From NCBI GenBank assembly GCA_963748095.1, contig CAVVIO010000040.1:1-25037 (forward strand): a stretch of 25,037 nucleotides of DNA, given 5' to 3'. Below the pieces are notes generated by a model, which was not told the DNA's origin, searched no databases, and saw only the letters and a list, made by a program, of their open reading frames with translations. The DNA comes from CAVVIO01 sp963748095 (GTDB lineage Bacteria; Bacteroidota; Bacteroidia; Bacteroidales; UBA10428). The translations under genes and the position numbers were made by a program. The first letter of the stretch is position 1; every line of letters starts with the position of its first letter. Below, piece after piece: positions 21,405 through 25,037 of the stretch.

Positions 21405-23202
21405 ATGCATAAGTCCAGTGCTAAAGAGTTAATGCCACTTACAGCAAAACTCATCTCCGAATTGAACAAAAAGGTGTCAACTAATCTGATAAACAAAGCA
21501 CAGGAACATATTAAAATCCTGGAAAAAATAAAGCACAATCTGATTAATAAGGATATAAAAGGAACCAATACGGAAAACAAAAAAAAACCAGATAATTCTT
21601 CAATACCAGTACATAATGAATTGACCCTGGCCCTTCATATTCTTCAGCGGAACATAACACTATTCAATGAAATATATCCCGTTATTGTACCGGATATGAA
21701 GGAAGAAGTATTGCAAAATGAAATTTTACAACATGTTAAAGAATTCCTCACCAACGCTCCTGAAGTTATCGTTACCAACAAACCGGCAAGAGATAAAAAT
21801 GCTATTTTTAAACGAAGCTTTTTACAAAATCTGCTTCATTCTATTGAGCAGTTTTTATTCCGGATCAAATCACTGCAATTATTTTTCAGGAATTCAATAG
21901 GCAGAATTTTTAAAATCGAACCAAAGCCTGGCAAAAAAGAGAAACATATTGTCTATTACCATGAACTTATTCAGGGTTTCCTGCTTCCAAAATACCTGCT
22001 TAGGGTGGGATTTTTAATTAACGATTTTAATAAACTTATAGTTGAGCAAACATTACTTTTATTCAATACCGAGAAAGAGATCATTAATAAAAACTACCTG
22101 ATTGAAAATCCGGATAATATAGCTATTCCTGATAAGTCACATTTTCAATTTATTGAACAAAAATTAGCCGGTTTTTTTGATGATGAAAATGCCGGATTAT
22201 CCGTCCTTTTTGAAAGATCCGGCACCCTGGAATTTCCGCACTTCTGGATTAAAACCAGGGCCAGGTTAAATCTGAAAAATACAATTGATAAACTTTTACG
22301 AACAAATAAATTATGGCACAGCACTTTTTATGCATTATATGAAGACTGGCGCTTCAGAGAGAAATTATACATATTCATTGGTTCAGTAAAAGTTATATAT
22401 AATCAAATTAACCGTATATACACAGAAAGGATAAATCACACTTTATTGCCTGTAATACAAAATCAGGTCGAATATATCGAAAATATACTGAAAAGGCTGC
22501 CCAATAGCCGGACTGATATAAACAGTATCAGAAGTTTTTTGACAACAGAATTGTACAAGCTTAAAAAAGAAGTTGTGAAAAAAGAAAATGATACCACTAT
22601 TATTAGAATAAAAGACGATATACCTAAATTATTACAAAAACTGGAGTTGGAGATAACCGAACAGATCGAAACACTGCCTGACAGAGTTGGGATTGTCCGT
22701 AATCCCAATTATGGGCAGGGGATCAGACAGTCCGAGGTTTCCTATTTTTGCGCCAGAAAGACTCATTGAATTTGATAGTTTACCCCCTTTTATTAAAAAT
22801 AATCTTTTGCTGAAATCACAGATAACAGACAATCTGAATGAAATTGTAAACGAATTTAGTGACTATGATCAAATAATTGATTTTTATATAGACTCTTCCA
22901 TTTCGCTTACAAATAAAACCGATGTAACTGAGGAACAGGTGATGGCTGTGTTTATAGAGGGACTGAACCGATCGTTAACCATTGGTAAAAGAATTTCAGG
23001 ACTCATTGATAACTTATTGAATGAAAGGCTAGGCCAGATTTCAGACAATGTAAACAGTTTAATTGAGCGTGTTGAAAAGCTTGACGATAATGATAACATT
23101 CTAAATCTTAACGCCAAACTGATCAAATCGAAAGCGCTGCAGAAATCTGTTGAAAAACGCAAAAGAATAAGTGTTGCGGTAAAACACTATTTACAGGGAT
23201 AA
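21405..23202 (+). pseudogene. Large helical protein, first gene of the MscS-ATPase operon, frameshifted
   Basis: The frame runs from ATG 21405 to a stop at 22769, but the natural continuation lies in another frame and ends at 23202. The switch is at the T run 22744-22748: with four T residues the sequence reads 'EVSYFAPERLIEFDSLPPFI' without a break. The restored protein has about 598 residues, is almost wholly helical, and has no signal peptide or clear membrane segment. I do not recognise a family. It is followed after two bases by the ATPase gene and then by the channel gene, so it is probably a structural partner of these. As the sequence stands, a protein cut after 454 residues would be made. 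Confidence 0.7.
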
Positions 23203-23204
23203 GT

Positions 23205-24413
23205 ATGTACACCAGATCAAAGTTTGAAGTACTGCAAACTTCCTATACTGAGGTCAGAAAAAGATTGAAACTTGATAAAGCCGCCAGCCAGGTATCATCC
23301 GATATCTCAAACTATCTGTCAGATATTCAAAAGCGGATTTATAAAAACTGCCGGTTATTTATCAGCATCTGCTTGAGAATACCCCTATAAAGGAGTTCAA
23401 TTTGTTTCAATCCAGGGGAGAAGAAATTAACAGGCTTAATATAGCTTATAACGACTGGCTGATAGGTAATTATGCTGCCACCATGATTGTGGGCGAAAAT
23501 GGTAGTGGTAAATCCTCATTACTGTTATATTTTGCAAATGATATTAAACTGAATTATAAAGTAATCCATTTTTATGTAGATCGGTATTATTATAACGAGT
23601 CTGATTATTATAACCTGGTAAAGGAAATTTTCAATCGTAATAACCTGGATAGCGACAAAGCTATCGAAGAATATATCGATTGGTACAGCTCACGACGGAT
23701 AGTTATAATCGATGGGCTTGAACATGTTTTTATCCGGAAAATTAAAGGTTTTTATTGTATTCAAAAATTATTGTCTCTGATTGTTTCCACCAATAAGAAA
23801 ATTTTCTGGGTCTGTTCCGTCTCATTACATGCAGCCAATTTCCTGAATAAAACCATTTCGTTGAAAGATCATTTCGATTATTCTATTGAACTCAACAGTT
23901 TGACAACCGAACAGATAAAAAGCATTATTCTTAAACGTAACCGGTTAAGCGGATATAAATTAAATTATATTGATGAAAAGAATAATCCGAAACAATTAAT
24001 GGCGGAACCGAAAAACAAAAATTGCTGGAGGATGGTTTTTTTAACGAACTTAATAAATTTGCTAATAGTAACATTAGCCTTTCATTGAAATACTGGCTCG
24101 AATCAATACACACAATCAAAGCAGATGATCTCTATGTGAAGTCATTCTCTGTTCCTGATTTTAGTTTTTTGGAAAGCTTAAATCCTGAAAAAATTTACAC
24201 CCTTTTACTAGTTGTAATCCATGGCAAAATATCTGTGAACCTGCATGCATTAATTTGTAATCAGAGCACAGAAAAAAGTAAAGCACCCTGACAATTCTGA
24301 AGGAAGATTCAATACTTATTGAAAAGGGAGACTATTTCATCCTGAATGGGTTCCTTTACAGACATGTGATAGAAATGCTTAGTATTAAAAACCTCATACA
24401 TTTAATAACATGA
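23205..24413 (+). pseudogene. P-loop ATPase, second gene of the operon, frameshifted three times
   Basis: Three single-base losses split this gene: at the A run near 23342-23346, at the A run near 24017-24021 and near 24279-24283. Restoring one base at each gives about 403 residues in a continuous frame: 'SDIQKRIYKKLPVIYQHLLE', then 'GEEINRLNIAYNDW', Walker A GENGSGKSS (about residues 97-105), Walker B 'RRIVIIDGLEHVF' (Asp about 170), a helical C-terminal part with 'NELNKFANSNISLSLKYWL', and the end 'LNGFLYRHVIEML'. The layout is that of an AAA/STAND-like ATPase. The stop at 24411-24413 overlaps the channel start (ATGA). In its present state the product is inactive unless the indels are sequencing errors. 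Confidence 0.7.
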
Positions 24414-25037
24414 CCATGAAACGGAGCATGAAATTATTTTTTATTATTCTATTGTCCTTATTGTTTTTTCACGAACTGACAGCATCATCGAATGACATCA
24501 CAACAGCCGATACTGCCATTAACTTGAAAAAACATTATTCAGACGGTTAATACGGAAACCAAATCTTTAACAAACTATTTTTCGGCTTCAAAAATCATTA
24601 TATCACTGTTGATTATTGTCATAACGTATATTTTTCTGCGAATTCTTTCAGGAATTTTAAAAATCTGGGCAGAACGCAATACCAAACACCGGGTTACCAT
24701 TAAAGGTTTGATACCTCTGATCAGTATTATTGCATGGGTTGGATCATTGACTTTCATAATGGTAGCCGTATTTCATCCGCCCGTGGCTTCAATACTGGCA
24801 TTATCGGCCTCTATTGGCGTAGCTGTTGGTTTTGCTTCCCAAGATCTTTTAAAAAATATTTTCGGTGGCATCATCATCATTTTCGATAAACCCTTTCAAA
24901 TAGGTGATAAAATCCAGATCGGGAATTATTACGGGGAAATAGTAGGTATCGGGCTTCATTCTACCCGTCTGAAAACCCCTGATGATAGTCTGGTCAGCGT
25001 TCCTAATTCCGAAATTATGAATCAGTCTTTAGCAAAT
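24410..25037 (+). pseudogene. MscS-type mechanosensitive channel, frameshifted and cut by the window edge
   Basis: The ATG at 24410 overlaps the ATPase stop (ATGA). A signal-like hydrophobic N-terminus (MTMKRSMKLFFIILLSLLFF) leads to 'TADTAINLK'. The A run at 24527-24532 then has one base too many: with five A residues the frame continues 'NIIQTVNTETKSLTNYF'. Two membrane segments follow (about 24580-24660 and 24704-24780), then the pore-lining TM3 and MscS signature 'VGFASQDLLKNIFGGIIIIF' and 'DKPFQIGDKIQIGNYYGEIV'. MscS-like channels open under membrane tension. The present frame stops at 24548-24550. The rest of the gene lies beyond the right edge. Confidence 0.75.

Noticed and set aside
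24575..24757. 60-residue minus-strand open frame in the channel gene
   Set aside because: It is the complement of clear MscS membrane-segment coding sequence.

Overview
The window looks like chromosomal DNA of a member of the Bacteroidota. The reasons are AT-rich intergenic DNA without clear Shine-Dalgarno sequences, a TAnnTTTG-type -7 element ahead of the rubrerythrin gene, an exported rubrerythrin, a DUF5597-type GH35/42 enzyme, DUF3575-like and PD40 proteins, and many DUF559 relics and REP-like hairpins of a kind familiar from that phylum. No rRNA, tRNA or CRISPR array was recognised, so nothing finer than phylum is claimed.

Positions 1-9000 are accessory DNA. After an IS3-type orfA relic and a minus-strand YegP-like gene come five single genes, all on the plus strand: a GNAT acetyltransferase, an epoxide hydrolase, a PD40 protein, a small exported protein and a 571-aa protein with a PD-(D/E)XK nuclease-like C-terminus. 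A 250-500 bp composite repeat follows most of them (three REP-rich copies start within about 20 bp of a stop codon, and the copy after the epoxide hydrolase lies slightly further on). Each gene is preceded by a sequence-variable palindrome and a GTT-starting core such as GTTAGCGG, GTTGGGCG or GTTATAGGC. Two of the genes are also followed by the inverse complement of their own 5' core. This resembles an integron-like gene-cassette array without a visible integrase, although the long composite repeats are not part of classical attC sites. The array ends at a truncated IS110 transposase that abuts one of the repeat hairpins.

Positions 9000-13800 hold isolated genes: a helical protein of unknown function with its own terminator, a degenerate 21-bp minisatellite, a DUF3575-like envelope protein and a lipoprotein. 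The lipoprotein gene lies between two copies of a DUF559 endonuclease relic. A strong bidirectional terminator at 13759-13796 closes this part.

Positions 13800-17200 carry a minus-strand regulatory module: a DUF2231 membrane protein, an OmpR-family response regulator and a sensor histidine kinase in one operon, then an exported rubrerythrin. Exactly 11-bp-spaced CTTAAGA-like half-sites lie upstream of both the operon and the rubrerythrin gene, so the regulator probably controls both. The rubrerythrin lacks the fourth rubredoxin cysteine. The promoter-distal DNA of the operon is duplicated 771 bp away, around a third DUF559 relic.

Positions 18200-21120 hold a secreted GH35/42-like glycosidase and an MbfA-type protein with a ferritin-like domain fused to a VIT1/CCC1 membrane domain. 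From 21405 to the right edge there is a tightly packed three-gene operon: a large helical protein, a P-loop ATPase and an MscS-type channel. Each gene has single-base frameshifts, mostly in short A or T runs. The gene set looks like an uncharacterised ATPase-linked MscS system that is recently broken in this genome, or affected by assembly errors.
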